Below, piece after piece: positions 7,157 through 17,407 of a stretch of 22,769 bases of DNA (position 1 is its first letter; each line of letters starts with the position of its first letter). The notes under the pieces were generated by a model. It saw only the letters and a program-made list of their open reading frames with translations, had not been told where the DNA came from and made no database searches. The stretch is taken from contig JBEKKV010000034.1 of assembly GCA_050010555.1 (NCBI GenBank), positions 1 to 22,769 of the forward strand, written 5' to 3'. Both the position numbers and the translations under genes were made by a program. This stretch comes from JALHUB01 sp050010555 (GTDB lineage: Bacteria > Chloroflexota > Dehalococcoidia > DSTF01 > JALHUB01).

Positions 7157-7185
7157 TTGACCCAGCAAATACGCAACTCCATAAT
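7157..7185 (+). promoter_or_regulatory. Promoter of pheST
   Basis: TTGACC (7157-7162), a 17-nt spacer and CATAAT (7180-7185) match 5/6 at each sigma-70-type hexamer. Transcription would start near 7192, about 65 nt before the pheS ATG. I see no T-box specifier or antiterminator sequence in this short leader. Confidence 0.7.
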
Positions 7186-7255
7186 AGCGTCGGCAAGGCG
7201 TTTCTTCTACCCCCGTTGCAGCAATTCGAGTCCTTCGAAGGACGATGTCGCCCAA

Positions 7256-8557
7256 ATGAGCAAATCCGAGAGCGATCCGAGTGAGGTTCTCCGGCGCGCC
7301 CAACAACAAATAGCGGCTGAAGCGGACCAGGTAGCCCAGGTTTACCAACAGGCGCTAAAGGACCTAGCCAGTGGTGATCTGGACGAGCTTCTGCGGCGCG
7401 CTCAGCAGCAAGTAGCGGGCGATGTGGACCAAGTTGCCCAGGTTTACCAACAGGCACTGAAGGACCTGGCCAGTGCTGATCTGGGCGAGCTTCTGCGGCG
7501 CGCCCAGCAACAAGCAGCTGGCCAAGCGGACGAAGTGGCGCAGGTTTACCAGCGGGCGATGGAGGCACTAGCCGATGCTCAAAACGAGGCCGCGCTTCAC
7601 GCGTGGCGAATCGATTACCTCGGCCGCAAGGCATATCTCAACTCTGTCTTGCGCGGTATCAGCGATCTACAGGAGAGCCAGCGCAGCGCGATGGGGGCCC
7701 TAGCCAACCGCATTAAGGCTGACCTCGAGAACGCCCTTACTATTTGGCAAGAGCAAATAGAGGCGAAGCGGCTGGCGACGACAACGGTGGACCGTCTGGA
7801 CGTGACGCTGCCGGGCCGTCCGAAGAAGATCGGCCGCCTGCATCCGGTCGCACAGACGCTGCGGGACGTTCTCGCCGCCTTCGTCTCGATGGGGTTCTCG
7901 GTCGTCGAAGGGCCGGAGGTGGAGTCCGACTACTACAACTTCGAGGCGCTGCGCATCCCCAAGGACCATCCCGCCCGCGACACGATGGACACGCTCTACG
8001 TGGACATCCCCCACGACGGTGAGTACGACGTGGTCATGCGCACGCACACGTCGCCGAACCAGGTGCGGGTGATGGAGAAGACGCGCCCGCCGATCCGCAT
8101 CGTCTCGCCGGGACGCTGCTATCGGAACGAGGCAACGGACCCGACGCATGAGTGGATGCAGACGCAGGTCGAGGTGCTGGCGGTCGATGAGGGGATCAGC
8201 ATGTCGGACCTGAAGGGCACGCTGTTCGAGTTCGCCAAGCGGATCTTCGGCCAGGAGCGCAAGGTGCGCTTCCGCTGCGACTACTTCCCGTTCGTCGAGC
8301 CTGGCGCGGAGATGGCGATCGATTGCATGATCTGCGGCGGCGCCGGCTGCCGGACGTGCGGCGGCGAAGGCTGGATCGAGATACTGGGCTCCGGCATGGT
8401 GCACCCGGAGATCCTGACAAACATGGGCTACGACGCCGGCCGCTACACGGGGTTCGCCGCCGGCATGGGAATCGAGCGGATCTGCATGCTGCGCCATGGC
8501 ATCGAAGACATACGGTTGTTCTACGCGAACGATTTGCGGTTCCTGAAGCAGTTCTGA
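7256..8557 (+). CDS. pheS: Phenylalanyl-tRNA synthetase alpha subunit with tandem-repeat N-terminal extension
   Basis: The catalytic subunit of the heterotetrameric class II synthetase that charges tRNA-Phe in the cytoplasm. Motif 2 (PGRCYRNEATDPTHEWMQTQVE), the phenylalanine-site region (PGAEMAIDC), the Gly-rich stretch (EILGSGMVHPEIL) and motif 3 (GFAAGMGIERICMLRHGI) are all present. The product is 433 aa, about 80-100 longer than usual. The excess consists of three 34-residue repeats (residues 11-44, 45-78, 79-112; LLRRAQQQ...DQVAQVYQQALKDLAS) that run into the normal tRNA-binding coiled coil. ATG 7256 was chosen because the promoter covers any earlier in-frame start. Its ribosome-binding site is weak (AAGGA about 13 nt upstream). 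It is followed by pheT after 7 nt. Confidence 0.95.
   Translation: MSKSESDPSEVLRRAQQQIAAEADQVAQVYQQALKDLASGDLDELLRRAQQQVAGDVDQVAQVYQQALKDLASADLGELLRRAQQQAAGQADEVAQVYQRAMEALADAQNEAALHAWRIDYLGRKAYLNSVLRGISDLQESQRSAMGALANRIKADLENALTIWQEQIEAKRLATTTVDRLDVTLPGRPKKIGRLHPVAQTLRDVLAAFVSMGFSVVEGPEVESDYYNFEALRIPKDHPARDTMDTLYVDIPHDGEYDVVMRTHTSPNQVRVMEKTRPPIRIVSPGRCYRNEATDPTHEWMQTQVEVLAVDEGISMSDLKGTLFEFAKRIFGQERKVRFRCDYFPFVEPGAEMAIDCMICGGAGCRTCGGEGWIEILGSGMVHPEILTNMGYDAGRYTGFAAGMGIERICMLRHGIEDIRLFYANDLRFLKQF
7286..7591 (+). repeat. Three tandem 102-bp in-frame repeats in the 5' part of pheS
   Basis: Units at 7286-7387, 7388-7489 and 7490-7591 each encode 34 residues of the pattern LLRRAQQQ...QVAQVYQQA. 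Units 1 and 2 are most alike and unit 3 grades into the standard PheS coiled coil. The period keeps the reading frame, and the pattern suggests recent in-frame expansion of one coiled-coil segment. Confidence 0.85.
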
Positions 8558-8564
8558 GGCCGGA

Positions 8565-10964
8565 ATGAGAGTCTCTCTGCGCTGGCTGAGCGAGTACGTC
8601 GACATTGATATGCCGTCGAAGGAGCTGGCCCATCGGCTGACGATGGCCAGCCTCGGCGTCGACCGCATCGTGCGCACGGGCGGCGATTGGGACGGCATCG
8701 TCGTTGGGCTCGTCGTTAAGGTCGAGCCGCATCCCAACGCGGACCGCCTCAAGCTGGCGACCGTCGACCTCGGCGGCGAGCGGATGACGGTCGTTTGCGG
8801 CGCGCCCAACGTCGCGGAGGGCCAGAAGATAGCCTTTGGACGCGTCGGCGCTCACATCACCAACCCGCAGACGCGCGAGGCCGTTACGCTCACGCCGGCG
8901 AAGATCCGCGGCGTCGAGTCGGCCGGCATGGTGCTCTCCGAGCGCGAGCTGGGCATCTCCGACGAGCACGTCGGCATCCTGGAGCTGGACGCGGACGCGC
9001 CGGTCGGCACGCCGCTCCAAGAGTACATGGGCGACACGATCTTCGACATCGCGGTGACGCCGAACCGTGGCGACTGCCTGTCGATGGTGGGCATCGCGCG
9101 CGAGGTGGCGGCGCTGACCGGAAACGCGGTCCGCTACCCGGACGGCGCCTACGACGAGGCGGGCGCGCCAATCGCCGAGCGGGTGAGCGTGGCGATCGCG
9201 GACGACGACCTGTGCTCCCGCTACGTCGCGACGCTGATCGAAGACATACGGCTGGGCCCGTCGCCGCCGTGGATGCAGGAGCGCCTGATTGCGGCGGGCA
9301 TGCGGCCGATCAGCAACATCGTCGACATCACGAACTACGTAATGATGGAGCTGGGCCAGCCGCTGCACGCGTTCGACTTCAGCCTGGTGCGCGGCGGGAA
9401 GATCATCGTGCGGCGGGCGCGCCCCGGCGAGAAGCTGACGACGCTCGACGGCGTGGACCACGAGCTCTCGCCGGACATGCTCGTGATCGCCGACGCCGAG
9501 GGCGCCGTGGCGCTGGCCGGCGTGATGGGCGGCGCCAACAGCGAGGTGGGAGACGACACGCGTTCGATTCTGCTGGAATCGGCGAACTTCAACGCCGCGA
9601 GCATCCGGCGCACCAGCGTTATCCTGAAGGCGCGCAGCGAGGCGTCGAGCCGGTTCGAGAAGGGACTGAGCCCGGAACTGTCGATCGTCGCAGCCAGGAG
9701 GGCGACGAAGCTGATGGTGGAGCTGGCCGGCGGGCGCGCGGCCTCCGGCGTCGTCGACGTCTATCCGCGGAAGGCGGAGCCGGTGGCGATTCGGGTGCCG
9801 CGGAAGCGCCTGCAGACGATCTTGGGGCTCGACCTGTCGCCCGACAGAGTGTGCGGCCTCCTCAAAGGGTTGCAGTTCGGCTGCCGTTCCGACGACGGCG
9901 GCTACGGGGTGGACGTGCCGTACTGGCGCATGGACGTGCGCATCGCCGACGACGTGGCGGAGGAAGTGGCTCGCATGGTCGGCTACGACGAGCTGCCGGT
10001 CACGAACTTGCGCGGCGAGGTGCCGTCGATCATCTCTCAGCCGTTGCGGACCCTGCGGGAGCACGCCCGCGACCTGGCCGCCGCATCCGGCATGCAAGAG
10101 GTCATCAACTACTCGCTGACAACGCTGGAGGCGTTGCGGCAGGTGATGCCGGCGGAGCTTCTCGCGGAGCAGCAGCCGCTGCGAGTCGTCAACAGCCTCA
10201 GCAGCCAGCACGAGTACCTCCGGACGACGCTTCGCGCCAGCCTGCTGCAAAGCCTGGCGGCCAACCTGCGCTACGACAAGGGCGAGATGCCCCTCTTTGA
10301 AGCGGCACGCGTCTACTTGCCGCGGGGGTCGGAGCTGCCGCTGGAGGAGGAGCACCTGACAGCGGCGATCGGCGGGCGGCGCGAGGACCGCTGGGGCCAC
10401 CCGACGGCGGAGCCGGTGGACTTCTACGACGCCAAGGGCTATCTGGAGGCGCTGCTCGGCGGGCTGGGCATCGAGGCGGATTTCGTGGAGACGGACGTCT
10501 TCGGCATGAGCCGCGGGCGGTCGGCCGAAGTGCGCGCGCGGGGGGAACGGATCGCTGTCATCGGCCAGGTAGAGCCGCGCGTTGCCACCGCCTTCGACGT
10601 CGAGGGCGAGGCGTACGTGTTTGAAGTCGTTCTCGACCGGCTGCTGCCGCTGGTGGCGGGGCCGCGTCGCTACGAGGCAGTGCCGCGCTTCCCGCCGGTG
10701 GTGCAGGACATCGCGCTGATCGTGAGCGAGGACGTGCCGGCCGAGCGCATCGCGTCGATCATTCGGAAGGCGCCGCTGGTGCGGGAGGTCCGCCTGTTCG
10801 ACTACTACACGGGCAAGCAGGTTGGCGCCGGGAAGAAGTCGCTGGCGTTCTCGATAACGTACCAGTCGTCGGAGCACACGCTGACGGACGAAGAGGTGGC
10901 GCGGGCGCAGCGCGGGATCGTGGAGCGGCTGAAGCACGAAGTGGGCGCGACGCTGCGAAGCTAG
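8565..10964 (+). CDS. pheT: Phenylalanyl-tRNA synthetase beta subunit
   Basis: A 799-residue beta subunit of the (alpha-beta)2 synthetase, of normal length. The N-terminal segment is followed by an EMAP/OB-type tRNA-binding domain (about residues 40-150; VVKVEPHPNADRLKLATVDLG, VVCGAPN). Then come the B3/4 editing domain, the B5 domain (about 405-475) and a catalytic-like core (SQHEYLRTTLRASLLQSLAANLR). A C-terminal ferredoxin-fold anticodon-binding domain (about 705-799; RFPPVVQDIALIVSEDVPAE, SLAFSITYQSSEHTLTDEEV) completes it. It starts 7 nt after pheS with GAGG upstream of the ATG and is clearly co-transcribed with it. Confidence 0.98.
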   Translation: MRVSLRWLSEYVDIDMPSKELAHRLTMASLGVDRIVRTGGDWDGIVVGLVVKVEPHPNADRLKLATVDLGGERMTVVCGAPNVAEGQKIAFGRVGAHITNPQTREAVTLTPAKIRGVESAGMVLSERELGISDEHVGILELDADAPVGTPLQEYMGDTIFDIAVTPNRGDCLSMVGIAREVAALTGNAVRYPDGAYDEAGAPIAERVSVAIADDDLCSRYVATLIEDIRLGPSPPWMQERLIAAGMRPISNIVDITNYVMMELGQPLHAFDFSLVRGGKIIVRRARPGEKLTTLDGVDHELSPDMLVIADAEGAVALAGVMGGANSEVGDDTRSILLESANFNAASIRRTSVILKARSEASSRFEKGLSPELSIVAARRATKLMVELAGGRAASGVVDVYPRKAEPVAIRVPRKRLQTILGLDLSPDRVCGLLKGLQFGCRSDDGGYGVDVPYWRMDVRIADDVAEEVARMVGYDELPVTNLRGEVPSIISQPLRTLREHARDLAAASGMQEVINYSLTTLEALRQVMPAELLAEQQPLRVVNSLSSQHEYLRTTLRASLLQSLAANLRYDKGEMPLFEAARVYLPRGSELPLEEEHLTAAIGGRREDRWGHPTAEPVDFYDAKGYLEALLGGLGIEADFVETDVFGMSRGRSAEVRARGERIAVIGQVEPRVATAFDVEGEAYVFEVVLDRLLPLVAGPRRYEAVPRFPPVVQDIALIVSEDVPAERIASIIRKAPLVREVRLFDYYTGKQVGAGKKSLAFSITYQSSEHTLTDEEVARAQRGIVERLKHEVGATLRS

Positions 10965-10995
10965 GCTTTTCATTTGGCATCGATTGTCGGGGAGA

Positions 10996-11030
10996 CCCAG
11001 CCCTAGCCTGAAGGCTGGGGCATCATTTTG
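10996..11030 (+). terminator. Probable intrinsic terminator after pheT
   Basis: CCCAGCC (10996-11002) and GGCTGGG (11013-11019) form a 7-bp GC-rich stem with a 10-nt loop, followed by CATCATTTT. It sits in the 88-nt gap between the convergent pheT and rplT genes. The T-run is weak, so efficiency is uncertain. Confidence 0.5.
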
Positions 11031-11052
11031 CGTGGCGTCGTGGGGCCGGGAG

Positions 11053-11415
11053 CTAGGAGGCGGCGAGGGCGCTCTTGGCGGTGCCAACGAGAGCGGCGAA
11101 GACGGCGGCGTCGCGGACGGCCAGGTCGGCGAGGATCTTGCGGTCCACTTCGACGCCGGCTTTGCTCAAGCCTTCGATGAAGCGGCCATAGGTGATGCCT
11201 TCCGCCCGGGCAGCGGCGTTGATGCGCTGGATCCAGAGGCGCCGGAACTGGCCCTTGCGGTCGCGCCGGTCGCGAGAGGCGTAGTCGAGGGCGTGGAGGA
11301 CGGACTCATTGGCGCGGCGGAAGATGCGATGGCGCTGGCCGCGGTGGCCCTGGGCCATCGCGAGTATCTTCTTGTGCCGGTGATGGGCGGTAACACCCCG
11401 CTTGACTCTGGTCAC
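11053..11415 (-). CDS. rplT: 50S ribosomal protein L20
   Basis: A 120-residue basic protein that binds 23S rRNA and is needed early in 50S assembly. It shows the family's typical RVKRG start, HKKILAMAQGHRGQRHRIFRRANESVLHALDYASRDRRDRKGQFRRLWIQRINAAAR and the conserved C-terminal region (GLSKAGVEVDRKILADLAV). Length is normal. It lies 18 nt downstream of rpmI in the infC-rpmI-rplT unit. The gene is convergent with pheT rather than placed ahead of pheS as in many bacteria. Confidence 0.98.
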   Translation of the reverse strand: MTRVKRGVTAHHRHKKILAMAQGHRGQRHRIFRRANESVLHALDYASRDRRDRKGQFRRLWIQRINAAARAEGITYGRFIEGLSKAGVEVDRKILADLAVRDAAVFAALVGTAKSALAAS

Positions 11416-11433
11416 GGTCTATCCTCTTCTGCG

Positions 11434-11637
11434 CTAGTCGAGACCGTACGGCAGCAGCTTGCGCATCGTCTTCTTGAAGGCGTTATCGACGGGCAGCTTG
11501 CCACTGATGTCGCCCTTGCTGCGGTTGGCCTTGCGACGGCGGAAGTGGCTGATGTTGCCCTTACGGCGCATGATCTTGCCGGTTCCGGTTATGTGGAAGC
11601 GTCGCTTGGCGCCCTTGTGTGTCTTCATCTTCGGCAA
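11434..11637 (-). CDS. rpmI: 50S ribosomal protein L35
   Basis: A 67-residue, strongly basic protein with the L35 pattern MPKMKTHKGAKRRFHITGTGKIMRRKGNISHF, followed by KSKGD-like and C-terminal MRKLLPYG motifs. Length is normal. The start codon lies one nucleotide after the infC stop, and rplT follows closely, giving the conserved infC-rpmI-rplT order. Confidence 0.98.
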   Translation of the reverse strand: MPKMKTHKGAKRRFHITGTGKIMRRKGNISHFRRRKANRSKGDISGKLPVDNAFKKTMRKLLPYGLD

Positions 11638-11638
11638 T

Positions 11639-12205
11639 CTACTGCTCCGCGACCGCCTCGGTGGGCGGATGGTCTTCGTGCGGCTTCGGCTGCTTGAAAG
11701 CGACCGGCGCCAGGATCATCGTCATGAAGCGCCCCTCAAGGGAGGCCGGCTTCTCTAGCGAGGCTATCTCCCTGACGTGCTCGTAAATCTGGTCGAGAAG
11801 GTTCCTTCCGAGCTCCGGGTAGGTGACCTCCCGGCCACGAAACATCACCGATACTTTGACCTTGTCGCCCTCTTTCAGGAGCTTCTCGGTCACGCGCGCC
11901 TTCAACTCCATGTCGTGCGGCGTGATCTTGGGCCGGAAGCGCACCTGGCGGGTGACGACCTGTCGCTGGTGCTTGCGCGCTTCGCGCTCTCGCCGGGCCT
12001 GCTCGTACTTGAACTTGCCGTAGTCGAGGACGCGGCACACGGGCGGCCGCACGTTTGGGGCGACCTCCACCAGGTCGGAGTCCGTCTCACGGGCTATCTC
12101 GAGCGCGCGGGCCACAGGCATAACGCCCAGTTTTTCGCCGTTCGCTCCGATTACGAGTACTTCTGGGGCCCTTATGGCCTCATTGATACGGAGTTCGCGA
12201 ACTAT
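11639..12205 (-). CDS. infC: Translation initiation factor IF-3, probable ATA start
   Basis: IF-3 binds the 30S subunit, prevents premature 50S joining and proofreads start codons. The N-domain (ELRINEAIRAPEVLVIGANGEKLGVM), the linker (DYGKFKYEQ) and the C-domain (KITPHDMELKA, KVKVSVMFRGRE) are all recognisable. The longest open frame would start at TTG 12292, but that TTG is the -35 box of a strong promoter. The family start corresponds to about 12205, where an in-frame ATA has AGAGG 8 nt upstream. No ATG, GTG or TTG exists near there. Rare starts (AUU in E. coli) are a known feature of infC and allow autoregulation. The product would be 188 aa, and its acidic tail ends at 11639. Confidence 0.9.
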   Translation of the reverse strand: MVRELRINEAIRAPEVLVIGANGEKLGVMPVARALEIARETDSDLVEVAPNVRPPVCRVLDYGKFKYEQARREREARKHQRQVVTRQVRFRPKITPHDMELKARVTEKLLKEGDKVKVSVMFRGREVTYPELGRNLLDQIYEHVREIASLEKPASLEGRFMTMILAPVAFKQPKPHEDHPPTEAVAEQ

Positions 12206-12263
12206 GCCTGCAACCTCTTCAGCTTCAGAGTCTTCCTCGGCAACATACCCGATTTGCCTTGAA

Positions 12264-12292
12264 ACTATAGCACGGGTCTGAGGGGTAGTCAA
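12264..12292 (-). promoter_or_regulatory. Promoter of infC-rpmI-rplT
   Basis: On the minus strand TTGACT (12292-12287), a 17-nt spacer and TATAGT (12269-12264) match 5/6 at both hexamers. The start of transcription would be near 12257, giving a leader of about 50 nt to the proposed ATA start codon. Confidence 0.75.
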
Positions 12293-12395
12293 CGGGTGTG
12301 GGTCCGAACCACCGGCGGCGGCGCGTGGCCCGACTGCACTAAGCTAGACCCTTTGCTAAGATAGATGTGCGAATCTCAGAGAGGAGCATCGTCGC

Positions 12396-12772
12396 GTGAC
12401 GCACGAAATAATGATCGCGCGGGAGATCGCCGAGAAGGTGACGCGCGCGGCGGAGAAGGCGGAGGCGAAGAGCGTCGTCTGCGTGGAGCTCGAGCTGGGC
12501 GATCTCGCTTTCTTCGACACTGCGGCGCTGGAGATGTGGCTGCACCAGGAGCTCGCCAACGGCCTCGCGAAAGACGCCGCCATCAACATCGACGTCGTCG
12601 AATCGGCGCTCACGTGCAAGGATTGCGGTTTTCGCGGCCAGCCGGAGGTCCCACCGTACCACAACCACCATATGCCGCTGCCGCCGGCCGAGTGTCCGCA
12701 CTGCGGCTCCGCCAACGTCGCCCTCGACGCGAAGACCGACTGCATCCTCAAACGAATCGAGCTAGAGGTCTG

Positions 12773-12773
<1 letters not shown>
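12396..12773 (+). CDS. hypA: Hydrogenase nickel-incorporation protein HypA
   Basis: A 125-residue metallochaperone that delivers nickel to the [NiFe]-hydrogenase large subunit, normally with HypB. The N-terminal Ni-binding HE motif is present as M-T-H-E, with one residue inserted between Met and His compared with the canonical M-H-E. A zinc site is formed by CKDC and CPHC separated by a loop. The GTG start has GGAG 10 nt upstream. The stop overlaps the hypF ATG (TGATG). It heads the hypAFCDE operon, and the 103-nt gap upstream separates it from the divergent infC. Confidence 0.95.
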
Positions 12774-15027
<2,254 letters not shown>

Positions 15028-15037
<10 letters not shown>

Positions 15038-15255
15038 GAATACCGGGAGAGATCATTTCAATTGACGAGGCGTCGGACCTGCGGACGGCGAAGGTGCGCT
15101 TCGGCGGCGCAACGCGCGACGCTCACCTGAACCTCGTGCCGGACGCGCAGGTAGGCGATTACGTCATCGTGCACGTCGGCTTCGCGTTGAGCAAGGTCGA
15201 CACCGACGAGGCGGGAAACGTCTTCGAGATGCTGCGAACGCTGGGAGGGCCATAG
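15028..15255 (+). CDS. hypC: Hydrogenase assembly chaperone HypC/HybG family
   Basis: A 75-residue chaperone with the invariant N-terminus MCLGIPGEI. Cys2 (after Met removal) helps hold the Fe(CN)2CO unit together with HypD and passes it to the hydrogenase large subunit. The OB-like body includes the typical GDYVIVHVGFALSKVD. It overlaps the end of hypF by 10 nt and the start of hypD by one base. Confidence 0.97.
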
Positions 15256-16355
15256 TGCGCTACCTCGACGAGTATCGCGACGGCGACGCCTCCCGCAAGC
15301 TGCTCGACGCCATTGCCGCCGCCGCAACGCGCCCGTGGACCGTCATGGAGGTCTGCGGCAGTCAGACGCATTCTTTCCTCAAGTACGGCATCGACCAGAT
15401 GCTGCCGTCCGAGGTCACGCTCATTCACGGGCCGGGCTGTCCCGTCTGTGTCACGCCGGCCGAGATCATCGACCAGGCGATCGCGCTGGCGGAGCGTCCC
15501 GACGTCACCCTGGTCTCCTACGGCGATATGCTTCGCGTGCCGGGCACCGCCAAGGACCTGCTCAGTGTCAAGGCCGAAGGCGGCGACGTGCGCATGGTCT
15601 ACTCGTCGCTCGACGCCCTCAAGCTGGCGCGCGAGCATCCGGACCGCAAGGTCGTCTTCTTCGCTATCGGCTTTGAGACGACGGCGCCGGCGAACGCCAT
15701 GGCCGTCGTTGTCGCCGAGCGCGAGGGCATCGACAACTTCTTTATGTTAACTTCGCATGTCCTCGTTCCGCCGGCGCTGGAGGCAATAGCGTCCTCGCCG
15801 GAGAACCGCGTCCAGGGATTCCTGGCGCCCGGCCACGTCTGCACCGTCACCGGCTACGTCGACTACGAGCGCCTGGCGGGAAAGTACCGCACGCCCATGG
15901 TTGTGAGCGGTTTCGAGCCGCTGGACCTGCTGCAGGCGACCTACATGCTCGTCCGCCAGCTCGAAGAGGGCCGCTGCGAGGTCGAGAACCAGTACGCGCG
16001 CTCGGTGAAGCGAGAAGGCAACGAGCAGGCGCGGGCCCTGATGGAGAGCGTGTTCGAGGTCGTCGACCACGGCTGGCGCGGCATCGGCGTCATCCCCAGA
16101 AGCGGCCTGCGGCTGAAGGGGCGCTATGCGCGCTTCGACGCGGGGCGTGTCTTCGATATCGCCGCCACGACCCCACGGCAGGCCGAGAGCGTTTGCATTG
16201 CCGGCCTCGTGCTGCAGGGCATCAGGAAGCCCGTCGACTGCCCCGCCTTCGGGATCGACTGCACGCCGGAGCACTGCCTGGGCGCGCCGATGGTCTCGTC
16301 GGAGGGCGCCTGCGCGGCCTACTATCACTACGCGCGTCAGGGGGCGCCCCGGTGA
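15255..16355 (+). CDS. hypD: Hydrogenase formation protein HypD
   Basis: A 366-residue iron-sulfur protein that serves with HypC as the scaffold on which the Fe(CN)2CO unit is built. It carries the conserved EVCGSQTHSF, GPGCPVCVTP and GFETTAPANA motifs and the C-terminal Cys cluster for the [4Fe-4S] centre (CPAFGIDCTPEHCLG...GACAAYY). Length is normal. The GTG start overlaps the hypC stop by one base, and its TGA overlaps the hypE GTG start. Confidence 0.97.
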   Translation: MRYLDEYRDGDASRKLLDAIAAAATRPWTVMEVCGSQTHSFLKYGIDQMLPSEVTLIHGPGCPVCVTPAEIIDQAIALAERPDVTLVSYGDMLRVPGTAKDLLSVKAEGGDVRMVYSSLDALKLAREHPDRKVVFFAIGFETTAPANAMAVVVAEREGIDNFFMLTSHVLVPPALEAIASSPENRVQGFLAPGHVCTVTGYVDYERLAGKYRTPMVVSGFEPLDLLQATYMLVRQLEEGRCEVENQYARSVKREGNEQARALMESVFEVVDHGWRGIGVIPRSGLRLKGRYARFDAGRVFDIAATTPRQAESVCIAGLVLQGIRKPVDCPAFGIDCTPEHCLGAPMVSSEGACAAYYHYARQGAPR

Positions 16356-17395
16356 CCGTTTTCCCCGAATGCCCGCTGCCTCTCGATGAATATCCGCGCG
16401 TCCTTCTGGCGCACGGCGGCGGCGGCCGGCTGACGCAGAGCCTCATCGAGCGCGTGCTACTGCCTTCCTTCGACAACCCGTACCTGGCGCCGCTGCACGA
16501 CGGCGCGCTGCTCGAGATCGGCGGGCAGCGACTGGCGCTCTCTACCGACTCCTACGTCGTGCAGCCACTGTTCTTCCCGGGCGGCGACATCGGCCGGCTG
16601 GCGATCTTCGGGACGGCAAACGACCTGGCGATGTGCGGCGCGCGGCCCCTCTTCCTTAGCTGCGGCCTCATTATCGAGGAGGGCTTCGCGATGGCGGACC
16701 TCTGGCGCGTCGTCGTCTCGCTGAAGGAGGCGGCGAAGGAAGCCGGCGTGCAGATTGTCACCGGCGACAGCAAGGTGGTCGAGCGCGGCAAAGGCGACGG
16801 CGTCTTCATCAATACAGCCGGCATCGGCGTCGTGCTTGCCGGCGCCGACGTGGGCCCCCAGCGCGTCCGCCCTGGCGACGAGATCGTCTTGAGCGGCTCG
16901 CTCGGGAGGCACGGCATCGCTATAATGGCTCTGCGTGAAGGGCTCGACCTCGACGTTGCGATACAGAGCGACTCAGCGCCGCTGTTCCCGATGGTCGAGG
17001 CGCTCGCGGAGGACGGAATCGACCTCCACATGCTGCGCGACCCGACGCGCGGAGGAGTATCGTCGGCGTTGAACGAGATCGCGAAGAAGAGCGGCGCCGG
17101 CATCGTTATCGAGGAGGAGCGCATCGCCGTTGGGCCCGGAGTGCAGGGCGTGTGCGAGATCCTCGGGCTCGACCCGCTGTACGTGGCGAATGAGGGCAAT
17201 TTCCTGGCATTCGTGCCGGCGGGCCGGGGAGAACGGGCGGTCGACGTGTTGCGGCGGCATGCTTGCGGCAAGGAGGCGGCGGTTATCGGGCGGGCGGTGG
17301 CTGAACACGGCGGAACGGTTGTCATGCGAACGCGCATCGGCGGCGAGCGCATCGTCGACGTGATGAGCGGAGAGCAGCTACCGAGAATATGTTAG
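16352..17395 (+). CDS. hypE: Carbamoyl dehydratase HypE (hydrogenase maturation)
   Basis: A 347-residue PurM-like ATPase that dehydrates the carbamoyl group on its C-terminal Cys to a thiocyanate, the CN donor for the Fe centre. The signatures are HGGGGRLTQSLIE, STDSYVVQPLFFPGGDIGRLAIFGTANDLAM, RDPTRGGVSSALNEIA and the essential C-terminal PRIC. GTG 16352 overlaps the hypD stop as GTGA. The longer in-frame opening upstream lies inside hypD and is rejected. Confidence 0.97.
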   Translation: MTVFPECPLPLDEYPRVLLAHGGGGRLTQSLIERVLLPSFDNPYLAPLHDGALLEIGGQRLALSTDSYVVQPLFFPGGDIGRLAIFGTANDLAMCGARPLFLSCGLIIEEGFAMADLWRVVVSLKEAAKEAGVQIVTGDSKVVERGKGDGVFINTAGIGVVLAGADVGPQRVRPGDEIVLSGSLGRHGIAIMALREGLDLDVAIQSDSAPLFPMVEALAEDGIDLHMLRDPTRGGVSSALNEIAKKSGAGIVIEEERIAVGPGVQGVCEILGLDPLYVANEGNFLAFVPAGRGERAVDVLRRHACGKEAAVIGRAVAEHGGTVVMRTRIGGERIVDVMSGEQLPRIC

Positions 17396-17407
17396 GAGGA
17401 GGATGAC

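Noticed and set aside
7077..7255. T-box leader upstream of pheS
   Set aside because: The leader is only about 65 nt after the predicted start of transcription and has no T-box sequence or specifier-loop pattern.
8196..11087. 963-residue open frame antisense to pheS, pheT and their 3' flank
   Set aside because: It lies opposite genes with clear synthetase domains, is rich in Arg, His and Ala without any family pattern, and results from high GC content.
12365..12772. Upstream extension of hypF
   Set aside because: It is hypA read in the wrong frame. hypF has a normal ATG overlapping the hypA stop, and the length from there matches the family.
16193..16351. Upstream extension of hypE
   Set aside because: It lies inside hypD. 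GTG at 16352 overlaps the hypD stop in the usual operon style and gives normal HypE length.
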